Source: Ruminiclostridium hungatei (GTDB lineage: Bacteria > Bacillota > Clostridia > Acetivibrionales > DSM-1351). From it: a stretch of 64,000 nucleotides of DNA. Location of the stretch: contig NZ_MZGX01000019.1 of NCBI RefSeq assembly GCF_002051585.1, positions 1 to 64,000 on the forward strand. The letters run 5' to 3'. The translations under genes and the position numbers were made by a program. The notes under the pieces were generated by a model that saw nothing but the letters and a program-made list of their open reading frames with translations, was not told the DNA's origin and ran no database searches. Below, one piece after another: positions 39,901 to 47,988 of this stretch. How positions within the stretch are numbered: the stretch's first letter is position 1; each line of letters opens with the position of its first letter.

Positions 39901-40116
39901 GACCTTATACAGTCAGGAAAGCTGGGAATGATTATCAATACCCCCACCAAAGGAAGGAAGCCTGACAGGGACGGTTTCAAAATCAGAAGAAAGGCTGTTG
40001 AGATGTCAATCCCCTGCCTGACTTCACTGGACACCGCACTGGCGGTAATCAAGTGCCTGAAGCTGGGCAAGACCGAAGGGGAGCTGGAGGTTCTGAACCT
40101 GGACATATTCAAGTAG
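36904..40116 (+). CDS. carB: Carbamoyl-phosphate synthase large subunit
   Basis: 1,070 residues from ATG 36904. Two homologous ATP-grasp halves ([20 protein letters not shown] near residue 10 and [20 protein letters not shown] near residue 560) make carboxyphosphate and then phosphorylate carbamate. The C-terminal methylglyoxal-synthase-like domain ([20 protein letters not shown]) is the allosteric region. Full length. Its product feeds both pyrimidines and arginine; the pyr position suggests pyrimidine control. Confidence 0.98.
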   Translation: MPRRNDIHKVLVIGSGPIIIGQAAEFDYAGTQACQALKEEGIEVVLVNSNPATIMTDTNIADKVYIEPLKAEVVKNIIRAEKPDSILPTLGGQTGLNLAMELAESGFLEEQGVKLLGTATEAIKMAEDRQDFKDTMERIGEPCIASKVVTTIEDAVAFAKEIDYPVIVRPAYTLGGTGGGIVNNEEELREIGGHGLRLSRVHQVLIEKCISGWKEIEYEVMRDSKGNVITVCNMENIDPVGVHTGDSIVVAPSQTLADKEYQMLRTSALKIISALGIQGGCNVQYALHPTSFEYAVIEVNPRVSRSSALASKATGYPIAKVASKIAIGYGLDEIKNAVTGKTYACFEPTLDYVVVKIPKWPFDKFVKAKRTLGTQMKATGEVMSISSSFEAALMKAIRSLELGIFTLEQDVYKRLEGNELVRKLSDINDERIFVIAEAIRRSVTLEEIYEITRIDYFFLCKIKELVLMEEKLKTLTPDQLTREILKKAKKMGFTDRIIAKLTGAAREQITALRKQQGITAAYKMVDTCAAEFEAATPYYYSTYDDFSEVKQSEREKVLVLGSGPIRIGQGIEFDYCSVHSVWALKEMGYETIIANNNPETVSTDFDTADKLYFEPLTPEDVENIVEAENPKGAIVQFGGQTAIKLTKALDEMGVKIFGTEPESVDAAEDREKFDEILEKTGIPRPRGKTIFTLKEALEAANELGYPVLVRPSYVLGGQGMEIAYNDKDVAEFMEIINRTVQEHPILVDKYMMGKEIEVDAICDGENILIPGIMEHLERAGVHSGDSISVYPTQTVGDKIKKVIVDYTERLAKALKVVGLVNIQYVVYNNEVYVIEVNPRSSRTVPYISKVTGIPMVNLATKCMMGMKLSDFKFGTGLYKEPEYVSVKVPVFSFEKLHDVDISLGPEMKSTGEVLGIADNFPEALYKGIIASGIRLPQKGDGILMTVRDTDKPELVHIAEEFEKLGFTLYATGKTAHMLNHNGIATNAVKKLDEGSPNILDLIQSGKLGMIINTPTKGRKPDRDGFKIRRKAVEMSIPCLTSLDTALAVIKCLKLGKTEGELEVLNLDIFK

Positions 40117-40121
40117 GCATA

Positions 40122-40278
40122 AAGTCAATTACGGTTGAAGCCTTCGCTTCCAGGCGAATATATGCTTTTAGGCATTTTATTTAAAGGCTTCAACGGTTTG
40201 GGTTTTAAAGAGTCTGTACTTCAGGAGACTTTAGTCACAAACCCAAACTATCGGCTTACAGCCGATGGTAATTGACTT
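40122..40278. repeat. Small inverted-repeat element, copy B
   Basis: Perfect 11-bp terminal inverted repeats AAGTCAATTAC / GTAATTGACTT enclose nested hairpins: CGGTTGAAGCC with GGCTTCAACGG, TTTGGGTTT with its complement near 40240, and CGGC TTACA GCCG. The right 41 bases (40238-40278) nearly match copy D at 56829-56869. It sits between carB and pyrK inside the operon. Confidence 0.7.
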
Positions 40279-40314
40279 GTAATGGCTGATTCATATATTA
40301 GGAGCGATAATAGC

Positions 40315-40425
40315 GTGAAAGATACATATGGTAAGTCAAAGTGGATTTCACGCAGCGAAAGCCACTGCGTGTCTTTCATTACTATTTGTGTACGCGCTAT
40401 GCTCGTAGATGGGAGATTAAAATGA
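40315..40425 (+). CDS. Leader ORF/structured module before pyrK (family copy 1)
   Basis: A 36-codon ORF from GTG 40315, with GGAG ten bases before, ending in a TGA that overlaps the pyrK ATG. It begins KDTYGKSKWISRSESH and ends VDGRLK. Near-identical modules precede genes at 50.3, 57.9 and 58.8 kb. The RNA can also fold: GCGTGAAA with TTTCACGC, or TGAAAGA with TCTTTCA, or CACGCAG with CTGCGTG, and a last hairpin TACG-GC TAT GC-CGTA beside GATGGGAG. Whether the peptide, the RNA or both matter is unknown. Confidence 0.5.
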   Translation: MKDTYGKSKWISRSESHCVSFITICVRAMLVDGRLK

Positions 40426-41201
40426 AAAAAGTTCTCAAGGAGCAGATTACTCAAATGCAGCAGTTGAGCGGTGATGTGTACAAGATGACCATCAGGTCGG
40501 AATATGTTGCTGCAAATGCAGTACCCGGTCAATTTGTAAATATAAAGTGCGGGGATATTGATGTCCTGCTCAGAAGGCCTATCAGCATCTGTGATGTAGA
40601 CAGGAAAAACAATACCTTTGATATTGTTTTTCAGGTAAAGGGCAGCGGAACCGGAAGACTTAGCTGTATGTGCTCAGGTGAAGTGGATATGATGGCCCCG
40701 CTGGGAAGGGGCTTCACCCTGGACCCCAAACACAAAAACATATTTGTGGTAGGCGGTGGAATAGGCACCTTCCCGCTGTTGTACCTGCTGAACAGCAGCG
40801 GGGCCGGGGAAAAAACGGCTCTCCTGGGTTTCAGGACAAAAGCGGCGGTGGTGCTGGAAGACAGGTTCAGGGCCGCGGCACGGCATGTGGAAATAACTAC
40901 TGATGACGGCACCTACGGAAGGCAGGCTTTTGTCACCGAGCTGCTGGAACAGCGGTTGCTTGAGCAAAAGCCCGATATAGTCTATACTTGCGGCCCTGCA
41001 ATCATGATGCGCAGGGTGGCGGCCATAGCAGAAAAGCACGGCATACCCTGCCAGGTTTCCATGGAACAGAGGATGGGCTGCGGCATAGGCGCCTGTCTGG
41101 TGTGCGCCTGCAAGACCAAAAAGGGAGAGGACGGGCAGGGCTTCAGCCATGTCTGCAAAGACGGGCCTGTGTTCTGGAGCACGGAAGTTTGCTGGGACTA
41201 A
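40422..41201 (+). CDS. pyrK: Dihydroorotate dehydrogenase electron-transfer subunit
   Basis: 259 residues from ATG 40422. FAD- and [2Fe-2S]-containing partner of PyrD type 1B that passes electrons to NAD+. Shown by VPGQFVNIKCGDIDVLLRRP, ISICDVD, the NAD-binding IFVVGGGIGTFPLLYLL and the cluster cysteines MGCGIGACLVCACKT ... HVCKDGPVF. Paired with pyrD 60 bases downstream. Confidence 0.96.
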   Translation: MKKVLKEQITQMQQLSGDVYKMTIRSEYVAANAVPGQFVNIKCGDIDVLLRRPISICDVDRKNNTFDIVFQVKGSGTGRLSCMCSGEVDMMAPLGRGFTLDPKHKNIFVVGGGIGTFPLLYLLNSSGAGEKTALLGFRTKAAVVLEDRFRAAARHVEITTDDGTYGRQAFVTELLEQRLLEQKPDIVYTCGPAIMMRRVAAIAEKHGIPCQVSMEQRMGCGIGACLVCACKTKKGEDGQGFSHVCKDGPVFWSTEVCWD

Positions 41202-41232
41202 TTGCTATGATAGCATTCAGTGTAAACATCGA

Positions 41233-41255
41233 TGCGTTTGGCACGCAGATTGGAG
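41233..41255 (+). promoter_or_regulatory. Hairpin plus ribosome site before pyrD
   Basis: TGCGT TTGGC ACGCA (41233-41247) ends five bases before GGAG and 15 before ATG 41262. Same design as at carB and pyrF. Confidence 0.5.
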
Positions 41256-41261
41256 TGTAAT

Positions 41262-42182
41262 ATGTCAAACAATATTGATTTGAGCGTAAATATTGCAGGA
41301 ATAACTTTTAACAACCCTGTCATCATGGCGTCAGGCACATACGGCTTTGGCCGCGAATATGGTGAATATGTCGATCTCAACGCCCTTGGAGGCATATCGG
41401 TCAAGGGACTCACCTTAAAGGAAAGGGCGGGAAATCCTCCTCCGAGAATAGCGGAAACTCCCGGGGGCATCCTCAACAGTGTGGGTTTGCAAAATCCTGG
41501 AGTTGAGGCCTTCAAGGAACATGACCTTCCCTTTTTAAAAAAGTATAATACCAGGATTATAGCCAATATATCAGGCAATACCATTGAGGAGTACTGCAAA
41601 ATGGCAGAAATATTGGGGGATTCCGAGGTTGCTGCTTTAGAGCTGAATGTATCCTGCCCCAATGTAAAAGCGGGAGGTATGGCTTTTGGCACCGATCCAA
41701 GGCTTATTGAGGAAATAACCTCGGAGGTAAAGAAATATTGCAGGCAGCCATTGATTGTAAAGCTGTCGCCCAACGTGGGAGATATAAAAATCATGGCCAG
41801 AGCTGCTGAAGCTGCGGGAGCGGATGGTATTTCGCTTATAAATACATTGCTTGGCATGGCTATTGATATCCATAGAAGAAGACCGATACTTGCAAACAAT
41901 TTCGGAGGTCTGTCAGGGCCGGCTGTGAAGCCTGTAGCTGTCAGAATGGTTTATGAAGCGGCAAATGCGGTAAAAATACCGGTCATTGGCATGGGAGGAA
42001 TATCAAACAGTGATGATGCCATAGAGTTCTTGCTGGCAGGTGCAACGGCTGTTATGGTTGGGACTGCCAACTTTGTCAATCCCACAGTGCCTGTTGAGAT
42101 TCTTCAGGGACTGAAGGACTATATGGAGAATTACGGCTTAAACAGCCTGAAGGAGCTGACCGGAGCTTTGGAGCTTAACTGA
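41262..42182 (+). CDS. pyrD: Dihydroorotate dehydrogenase, class 1B catalytic subunit
   Basis: 306 residues from ATG 41262. FMN enzyme oxidising dihydroorotate to orotate with PyrK. The class-1 catalytic Cys is in ELNVSCPNVKAGGMAFG; other motifs are NPVIMASGTYGFG, NSVGLQNPGVEAF, FGGLSGPAVKPVAVRMV and GMGGISNSDDAIEFLLAGAT. Last recognised canonical pyr gene; pyrE is absent from this cluster unless the gene at 43.1 kb fills the role. Confidence 0.97.
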   Translation: MSNNIDLSVNIAGITFNNPVIMASGTYGFGREYGEYVDLNALGGISVKGLTLKERAGNPPPRIAETPGGILNSVGLQNPGVEAFKEHDLPFLKKYNTRIIANISGNTIEEYCKMAEILGDSEVAALELNVSCPNVKAGGMAFGTDPRLIEEITSEVKKYCRQPLIVKLSPNVGDIKIMARAAEAAGADGISLINTLLGMAIDIHRRRPILANNFGGLSGPAVKPVAVRMVYEAANAVKIPVIGMGGISNSDDAIEFLLAGATAVMVGTANFVNPTVPVEILQGLKDYMENYGLNSLKELTGALELN

Positions 42183-42303
42183 TATTCATATATATTGGTA
42201 TATTCAACAGGAATAATCGGGCATCGCCTGTTATGGTATTAATAAATATTCAAAAGTTTGGTATAATTAAAACCGAAGGAATTATTAATTATTGGAGGAT
42301 TAA

Positions 42304-42999
42304 ATGGTAACCAGACTTATATTAGTTAGGCATGCTGAGGCAGAGGGCAATATCAACAGGCGTTTTCACGGCTGGTTTGACAGCAGCATTACTGAAAAGG
42401 GACACAGGCAGGCACAAAGGGTAGCCGAAAGAATGGATACAATACCTGTTGACATAATTTATTCCAGCAGCTTGACCCGGACCTTGCAAACAGCTCAGTA
42501 TATAGCAGACCGGAAGCAGCTTCCAATAGTGAGGACAGATAAACTCAGGGAAATAAACGGCGGGGATTGGGAAGACATGCCCTTTGACCAGTTGCCGGTT
42601 TTATACCCGGAAGAAAACCGGATTTGGGAAGAAGAGCCGCATCTGCACAAGATGCCAAACGGGGAAAGTGTTGCTGAATTTTATGAAAGGCTCCTGGGGG
42701 AGGTAAAACATATTATAAGCAGCAACCTGGGGAAAAACATATGTATTGTTACACACGGTGCTGCAATACGCACACTCCTCTGCAGGTTCTATGGACATAA
42801 GCTGGAAAATCTGAAAAACATATTCTGGCACGATAACACTTCGGTTACCGTGGTTGATTATGAGGATAAAAAGGATGAATTTGAAGTTCTGATGGAGGGG
42901 GACACCGAGCATCTGGACTTTGAATTGAGCACCATTGCAAATCAGGAATGGTGGCAGAACTTCATGGAAGAAAAGCGAAAGCAAAATAAGCTGAAATAG
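42304..42999 (+). CDS. Histidine phosphatase (phosphoglycerate mutase-like) protein
   Basis: 231 residues. RHA motif LVRHAEAEGN (His10 phosphorylated), second His in CIVTHGAAIRTL, and SSSLTRTLQTAQYIADR and EINGGDWEDMPF are typical of CobC/GpmB-like phosphatases. Substrate unknown. Extra C-terminal tail (WWQNFMEEKRKQNK). GGAGG precedes ATG 42304. Possible roles range from alpha-ribazole-phosphate to sugar-phosphate dephosphorylation. Confidence 0.85.
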   Translation: MVTRLILVRHAEAEGNINRRFHGWFDSSITEKGHRQAQRVAERMDTIPVDIIYSSSLTRTLQTAQYIADRKQLPIVRTDKLREINGGDWEDMPFDQLPVLYPEENRIWEEEPHLHKMPNGESVAEFYERLLGEVKHIISSNLGKNICIVTHGAAIRTLLCRFYGHKLENLKNIFWHDNTSVTVVDYEDKKDEFEVLMEGDTEHLDFELSTIANQEWWQNFMEEKRKQNKLK

Positions 43000-43023
43000 C
43001 ATTTATTATATACGGAGGCAAGG

Positions 43024-43116
43024 TTGAAAGAAAATTTGAAACATATAAAAATGTGGCACCGATTCCATGCCGTAACTTTCATGGGGTTTTGTGCAAAATG
43101 GGAGGCATGGAAATAA
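43024..43116 (+). CDS. Possible short leader ORF before the PRTase-like gene
   Basis: A 30-codon ORF from TTG 43024 with a strong GGAGG, ending TAA two bases before ATG 43119 of the next gene. It reads KENLKHIKMWHRFHAV. It could couple translation to the next gene, whose own ribosome site is poorly placed. Only position and the ribosome site support it. Confidence 0.3.
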   Translation: MKENLKHIKMWHRFHAVTFMGFCAKWEAWK

Positions 43117-43118
43117 AT

Positions 43119-43976
43119 ATGGAAAAGAACAAACTTGTCACATGGCTTTTTAGAACCGACGCTGTAAGGGTATGTCCTGAAAACAGACCCTTCTGGTACA
43201 CCTCGTCCAAAATCGGGCCCTACTATATCAACACGCATTTCTTGTACGGCAGTGAAGAAAAGGCCAATGGCTTACTCAAGGTTATAGATGTCTGCAAGGA
43301 AAATAAGCTGGAATGCTCTGAAATAGTTTTGGAGCTCACCCGCAAAAATTTTGAAACCGACGAGATATTCAGAGGTCTAATTTTATCCATGTGCGAGTAT
43401 ATTAGAAGTAATTTTAATATGCAGAATATCAGCTACATATCAGGCGGAGAAAGAAGAGACTGGTTTTTTTCACTGATAATTGCCGATATGCTGAAGATAC
43501 CGCATATAACCATATTCAAGGACTTAACCGCTGTTTTGTTCCAGAACGGGATATCATCGGAGGTCAAGGACCTTAAAAATGCAAATGTTCTTCATATTGC
43601 CGACATCATAACAGAGGCCTCCAGCTATACCAGAGCATGGATACCTGCCATTGCGGCCCTGAATGGCAATCTGAAATACAGTCTGGTAGTCATAGACAGA
43701 CTTCAGGGGGGAGCAGAAAGGCTCAATGGTGCAGGTGTCGAGTCCCATGCCCTGATGAATGTAGACAAGGAATTATTTGACGGAGCGCTGGAAGAGGCAC
43801 ATATTACACGCGAACAGCACAAAATGCTGATGAACTACCTTGAGGAGCCCACGGAGACCATGAGAACATTCCTTTTGGAGCATCCGGAGTTCCTTGAGAA
43901 TTCTCTGAAGTCCGACTCCAAAACTGCCGAGAGGGCGAAAACATGTATAGAGAAAAATATATACGGACTATCCTGA
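43119..43976 (+). CDS. Divergent orotate phosphoribosyltransferase-like protein
   Basis: 285 residues from ATG 43119 (ATG 43107 possible). The N-terminus resembles orotate PRTases: WYTSSKIGPYYINTHFLYG recalls the substrate stretch SGRxSPYFxN. A PRTase-like core follows (ISGGERRDWFFSLIIADMLK, IPHITIFKD, HIADIITEASSY, VVIDRLQGG, GVESHAL). The usual acidic PRPP signature (ED/DD-x-TTGGS) is replaced by ADIITEASSY. It may be an unusual PyrE or a non-catalytic regulator. It follows pyrD with one gene between, and no other pyrE is in the window. Confidence 0.55.
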   Translation: MEKNKLVTWLFRTDAVRVCPENRPFWYTSSKIGPYYINTHFLYGSEEKANGLLKVIDVCKENKLECSEIVLELTRKNFETDEIFRGLILSMCEYIRSNFNMQNISYISGGERRDWFFSLIIADMLKIPHITIFKDLTAVLFQNGISSEVKDLKNANVLHIADIITEASSYTRAWIPAIAALNGNLKYSLVVIDRLQGGAERLNGAGVESHALMNVDKELFDGALEEAHITREQHKMLMNYLEEPTETMRTFLLEHPEFLENSLKSDSKTAERAKTCIEKNIYGLS

Positions 43977-44038
43977 AAAGGATACCGGAATTTTTATTCC
44001 AGTGATGTTAAATACCCATGGCTGTAAATGAGGTTTGT

Positions 44039-44731
44039 ATGAAAAAAAACATAATTATAGCGTCAATAGTATTAACATTGGGATTTATAGCTTTACTCAG
44101 CTATAATAGAATTGTTTATCTGGACGCTTTTTTCTTTTTGAAGGGAAAGGTTACAGTTGAAAAGATAGTGTGTGAAGGCGATATGGACAGTGACGGCATT
44201 TGCGATATGGACGATATTGTTCAGGGGGCCAGAATGGAGGTCCTGAATCAGACAAAATACCAGAGTACATATTATGAGGGGGGATATCCGCCTGAATGGG
44301 AGGGAGTTTGTACCGATGTAATCTGGAGGGCTTTGAAAAATGCCGGCTATAATCTGAAGCTGAACATGGACAGAGATATTCTTGAGCATACAAAAGATTA
44401 TACCAACGGTGTAAAGATACCCGATCCAAATATTGATTTCCGGCGTGTTAAAAACCAGATAGTTTTTTTTGAAAAATACGCCACCAGTCTGACCAGGGAA
44501 GTCAGGCCCTATGATAAAAAGAACTTGTACCAGTGGCAGCCCGGTGATATAGTAGTGTTGAACAAGACCGAGCATGTTGCCGTAGTATCGGACAAAAGAC
44601 GTAAGGACGGGGTGCCGTATATAATACACAATTCCAGTACGGTAGCTGTGGAGGAGGAAAACGTACTGCTTAAGTGGAGCAGAAGCGGCAGGATAATAGG
44701 GCACTTCAGATTTCCAAAGCAGGAGGGTTAG
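44039..44731 (+). CDS. DUF1287-family exported protein
   Basis: 230 residues from ATG 44039 (GAGG upstream). One N-terminal membrane/signal helix (IIIASIVLTLGFIALLSY), then a DUF1287 domain: YYEGGYPPEWEGVCTDVIWR, DPNIDFRRVKNQIVFFEKYA and GDIVVLNKTEHVAVVSDKR with IIHNSS. The Cys-His arrangement resembles NlpC/P60-like or transglutaminase-like hydrolases, but activity is not known. Ends four bases before the YbaK gene. Confidence 0.85.
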   Translation: MKKNIIIASIVLTLGFIALLSYNRIVYLDAFFFLKGKVTVEKIVCEGDMDSDGICDMDDIVQGARMEVLNQTKYQSTYYEGGYPPEWEGVCTDVIWRALKNAGYNLKLNMDRDILEHTKDYTNGVKIPDPNIDFRRVKNQIVFFEKYATSLTREVRPYDKKNLYQWQPGDIVVLNKTEHVAVVSDKRRKDGVPYIIHNSSTVAVEEENVLLKWSRSGRIIGHFRFPKQEG

Positions 44732-44734
44732 GGA

Positions 44735-45211
44735 ATGCAGGTTCAAAAGACAAATGTTATGAGGATACTGGACAGCGCACACATGGATTATAATACCTAT
44801 ACCTATGAAAGCAAGGGAGGCGCTGTTGATGGTGTTACCGTTGCAGCTAAAATAGGACAACCTGTGGAAAAGGTTTATAAGACCCTTGTAACAAGGGGAG
44901 CCAGTAAGAACTTTTTTATTTTTGTAATACCTGTAGCCAAGGAGCTGAATCTCAAGGCTGCTGCAAAGTCGGTAGGAGAGAAGTCGGTGGAAATGATAAG
45001 AATGGATGAGATAAACAAGGTAACAGGTTATATAAGGGGAGGCTGTTCCCCAATAGGAATGAAAAAGGATTACAGAACCGTTATAGACAATTCCTGTGAG
45101 ACCATTGACTCCATTATTTTCAGTGCAGGCAAAATAGGCTTACAGGTGGAGCTGAAGCCGGGGGAGCTCATTGAATTTATCAAGGCGGCAGTTGCACCTG
45201 TAACAGATTGA
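44735..45211 (+). CDS. ybaK: YbaK/EbsC-type Cys-tRNA(Pro) deacylase
   Basis: 158 residues. YbaK hydrolyses Cys mischarged on tRNA-Pro. Family features: the Lys in VEKVYKTLVTRG, ELNLKAAAKSVGEKSVEMI, YIRGGCSPIGMKK and a final AGKIGLQVELKPGELI. Start ATG 44735, 4 bases after the DUF1287 stop. Confidence 0.94.
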   Translation: MQVQKTNVMRILDSAHMDYNTYTYESKGGAVDGVTVAAKIGQPVEKVYKTLVTRGASKNFFIFVIPVAKELNLKAAAKSVGEKSVEMIRMDEINKVTGYIRGGCSPIGMKKDYRTVIDNSCETIDSIIFSAGKIGLQVELKPGELIEFIKAAVAPVTD

Positions 45212-45269
45212 CTTTTAACAGGCAGACTTTTCTGTTTTAAAATAAAGCGTTTAGCACAAGGAGACGGGC

Positions 45270-45569
45270 ATGGATCAAAATACGGTTATAGCCATTGTTG
45301 TGGGAGTTATCGGCTTTTTTTCATTTACATATGTTTCAATGCAGGAGGTATTCAAGTACAAGCTGAAAAAAGAGCAGATCAGGGCGGATGCCATGGTTAA
45401 GGCAGAAGAAATAAAGGCCAGAAACCAGCTTGAACTTGAGGCTCTGTTTCAAAAGGATGGTATCCGGACAGAAAATATTGACAGCCCTATGGGCCATAGG
45501 GGTGAAAGCACGGCAGCAGACGACCGGGAGACCATTAGCCGAAAGGATAAGCTTGACGAGCGGACTTGA
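45270..45569 (+). CDS. Small single-pass membrane protein
   Basis: 99 residues, one membrane helix at residues 5-25 (VIAIVVGVIGFFSFTYVSMQ), then a charged helix (YKLKKEQIRADAMVKAEEIK) and a polar tail. No family recognised. AAGGAG precedes ATG 45270. It converges on the SplB-like gene ten bases downstream. Confidence 0.7.
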   Translation: MDQNTVIAIVVGVIGFFSFTYVSMQEVFKYKLKKEQIRADAMVKAEEIKARNQLELEALFQKDGIRTENIDSPMGHRGESTAADDRETISRKDKLDERT

Positions 45570-45578
45570 GAAAGGGAG

Positions 45579-46598
45579 TCAGATTATATATTTTATTTCG
45601 CCGTTTTCAAATATCCGGCTTATCTCTCTCTGGAAAAATTCCTTGACCATGCTCAGGGTTTCGCCGGGGTATAAATACTTTCCGTAGCCGAATTGCCCGT
45701 ATTTGAACTGTCTTTTTTCATTGTCCATGTCAAGTGTTGTTTGAGGAAAGATTTCCGCGATTTTGTTCCTGGCCTTTGTTGTATACCTGTGAGATATGAC
45801 CTCGAAGGTTATGGGTCGGGAGGCAGAAGCAGGAAATGCCTGGCGCAGTTCCAAAAGCAGCTCTCTGTATTCCTCTTGCCAGCCGTCATAAATAAATACG
45901 GGAGCAATTATAAAGCCCATGGGGTATCCGGCGGTATATAACCTTGCACTGGCTTCAAGCCGCTTTTTTGCGGATGCGGTTTTGTGCTCGTAGGCCTTTA
46001 TGATGGTCTGGGTATTGAGACTGAACCTTATCTCAGTATGTTTTTTGTGTTCCAGCCCCAGCAGGCCGTCTATATCCGTAAATTTGGTAACAAATCTGAA
46101 ACGGGCATTTTCCTGAGCTGCGAAGTGGGAGATTGCGGCTTTCAAGGCTCCGGTATAGGGCTCCGCCGGAACAGGATCGGAGGTGGCCGCACCTTCAAAG
46201 ATGGTGGTGTCAGGAAGTCTTTGGGAGGTATACTTGTCTGCCTGCCTGAATATATCCTCAAGATTTACAAAAAGCCGTATAAAGGGCTTATCACCCAACT
46301 GTGTATTGAGGTAGCAGTATTCACACTGTCCGGTGCAGCCGCTTACAAGCGGAAGCTGAAAATGGGCCGAGGGCTTGCAGCTTTGAAAGCTCAGGCTTTT
46401 TTTTACGCCCACCACCAGAGTGGCTTTTCCGCTTTGATACAACTGGGCGGGAGTATCTCCGGGAATGTTGCTTTTGATTTTATTGAGAGAGCTTTCCAGC
46501 ACAGGCAGCTTTTCAGCTTTAAATCTTGAATAAAGCTGCCGGCCAAGGGGATAATCAAGGGAGCCTGTCTCAAAAATCACTCTTTGGGGAATAAACAT
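45579..46598 (-). CDS. Spore photoproduct lyase-family radical SAM protein
   Basis: 339 residues. SplB repairs the spore thymine dimer in germinating spores. The radical SAM cluster motif is SGCTGQCEYCYLNTQLG (Cys88, Cys92, Cys95), with FRFVTKFTDIDGLLGLEHKK, AGYPMGFIIAPVFIYDGWQE and QFGYGKYLY typical of the family. The position of the hydrogen-donor cysteine of Bacillus SplB (Cys141, in FEAACTSD) reads EGAATSDP here, so Ala138 replaces it. It may be a paralogue with another substrate or use another donor. Start ATG 46598. Confidence 0.85.
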   Translation of the reverse strand: MFIPQRVIFETGSLDYPLGRQLYSRFKAEKLPVLESSLNKIKSNIPGDTPAQLYQSGKATLVVGVKKSLSFQSCKPSAHFQLPLVSGCTGQCEYCYLNTQLGDKPFIRLFVNLEDIFRQADKYTSQRLPDTTIFEGAATSDPVPAEPYTGALKAAISHFAAQENARFRFVTKFTDIDGLLGLEHKKHTEIRFSLNTQTIIKAYEHKTASAKKRLEASARLYTAGYPMGFIIAPVFIYDGWQEEYRELLLELRQAFPASASRPITFEVISHRYTTKARNKIAEIFPQTTLDMDNEKRQFKYGQFGYGKYLYPGETLSMVKEFFQREISRIFENGEIKYII

Positions 46599-46663
46599 AT
46601 ATAGCCTCCGAATTTGTAGTCCTGCTTAGCTTGTACACAAAAGAGTGCTTTGATTATATAAAA

Positions 46664-47902
46664 TTATTTCCAGCCGTCGGTGTATTCATCGGAAAAATCA
46701 TCAGCCGCAGGAGCCTTGTATGGTTTTTGACCCGTTACCTTCTCTGAAAACAGGTAGGCGCAGATAAGGGAGGTGATAGGGATGGTTACCAGAATACCAA
46801 AGGAGCCCACCAGGGATTGTAATATCTCCACAACTATCATTTCCTTGTTCATAAGCTCCAAAATAGAGCTGTTATAGGATACCAGCAGCAGAACCACCGA
46901 TAATGAGCTGCCTATGTAGGCCAGTATCAGAGTGTTTGCCATAGTTCCCATAATGTCACGGCCAATGGCCATTCCGGATTTGATTATAAGTGAAAATGGC
47001 GTGTATTCCAGCTTTTCCTTGAATTCCGCAAGAGCAGCGGAAATTGACATGGATACATCCATAATGGCTCCGATTGCTCCAATGAGTATGGCGGCAAAAA
47101 TAATGGCCCGAAGGTCAATGGGATGAGTAGGATTTACACGTATGACATATAGAGATTCTTCGCTTACAAGACCTGTCAGCTTCAGCAGCCTGTCCATTAT
47201 AAGAGTAAGAAAGCCTGATACCAGAATACCTGCAAGGCAGCCTATGCCTGCCGACAGGCTTTTTCTGTTTGCTCCGTATATTATGAGAAAAGACATGGTA
47301 ATTATGAAAATACAGGTTATAATTGACCAGAAATAAATATTGAAGCCTTGCAGCACCGCCGGAATGAATACGGCAAATATTGCAACGCAGGTAAAGGCAA
47401 GTGAAACAATAGTGTTAAAGCCTTTAAAGCGCCCGAATATGACCAGAAAAATCAGAAATACCGCTCCGAGTACCATAAGAATGTCAGTTCTCAGATATTC
47501 TCCCAAAACCCAGTCATATTCCGAATCCTCATTATCAAGATTATACAGTATTACCTTGTCACCGGGCTCAACTTCCTTAAGGGATGCCCCGGTAAAGGGA
47601 TCAATGGTCTGAAGTGCCTTGATTTCACTGCCCTTTAGAGCGCCTGACAGTACTTTGGCCGAAAAAATTATATCCTTGCCTGTTTCAGGATTGTCCCCTC
47701 CCAGATCATATTCCACCTTTTTTGAGCTTAATATTTCAACAACCTTGGCCTTTTCAGCCTTGACACCCTCGGCTCCGCTGAGTATATTGAGATTTTTGGT
47801 CGTGATACGATTTCCCACAATAAGCAGAATAACTGATAAAATAATTGTTAAAACATACACAAGAACTTCTTTATTTATTCTTAATTTAAGTTTATTAGAC
47901 AT
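46664..47902 (-). CDS. YibE/F-family membrane protein
   Basis: 412 residues from ATG 47902 (GGAGGGG upstream). One N-terminal membrane helix, an extracytoplasmic domain (residues 45-130) and about seven more helices in the C-terminal two thirds. Family marks: NPTHPIDLRAIIFAAILIGA, IGAIMDVSMSISAALAE and AIGRDIMGTMANTLILAYIG. The function of YibE/F is not established. The inverted-repeat copy C lies in its upstream gap. Confidence 0.85.
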   Translation of the reverse strand: MSNKLKLRINKEVLVYVLTIILSVILLIVGNRITTKNLNILSGAEGVKAEKAKVVEILSSKKVEYDLGGDNPETGKDIIFSAKVLSGALKGSEIKALQTIDPFTGASLKEVEPGDKVILYNLDNEDSEYDWVLGEYLRTDILMVLGAVFLIFLVIFGRFKGFNTIVSLAFTCVAIFAVFIPAVLQGFNIYFWSIITCIFIITMSFLIIYGANRKSLSAGIGCLAGILVSGFLTLIMDRLLKLTGLVSEESLYVIRVNPTHPIDLRAIIFAAILIGAIGAIMDVSMSISAALAEFKEKLEYTPFSLIIKSGMAIGRDIMGTMANTLILAYIGSSLSVVLLLVSYNSSILELMNKEMIVVEILQSLVGSFGILVTIPITSLICAYLFSEKVTGQKPYKAPAADDFSDEYTDGWK

Positions 47903-47933
47903 AACCCCTCCGGCTCCGGCTTTTAAATCCATA

Positions 47934-47983
47934 GTAATTGACTTTATAATAGCACATGAATACTAGCTGTACAAGTCAATTAC
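47934..47983. repeat. Small inverted-repeat element, copy C
   Basis: GTAATTGACTT at 47934-47944 and AAGTCAATTAC at 47973-47983, perfect over 11 bp, with 28 bases between. The two ends face opposite to copies A, B and D. It sits in the gap upstream of the YibE/F gene. Confidence 0.6.
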
Positions 47984-47988
47984 CGAAG

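Noticed and set aside
40381-40421. Extended N-terminus of PyrK (frame open from 40341)
   Set aside because: The extension is the leader module read in another frame; the ribosome site GATGGGAG marks ATG 40422.
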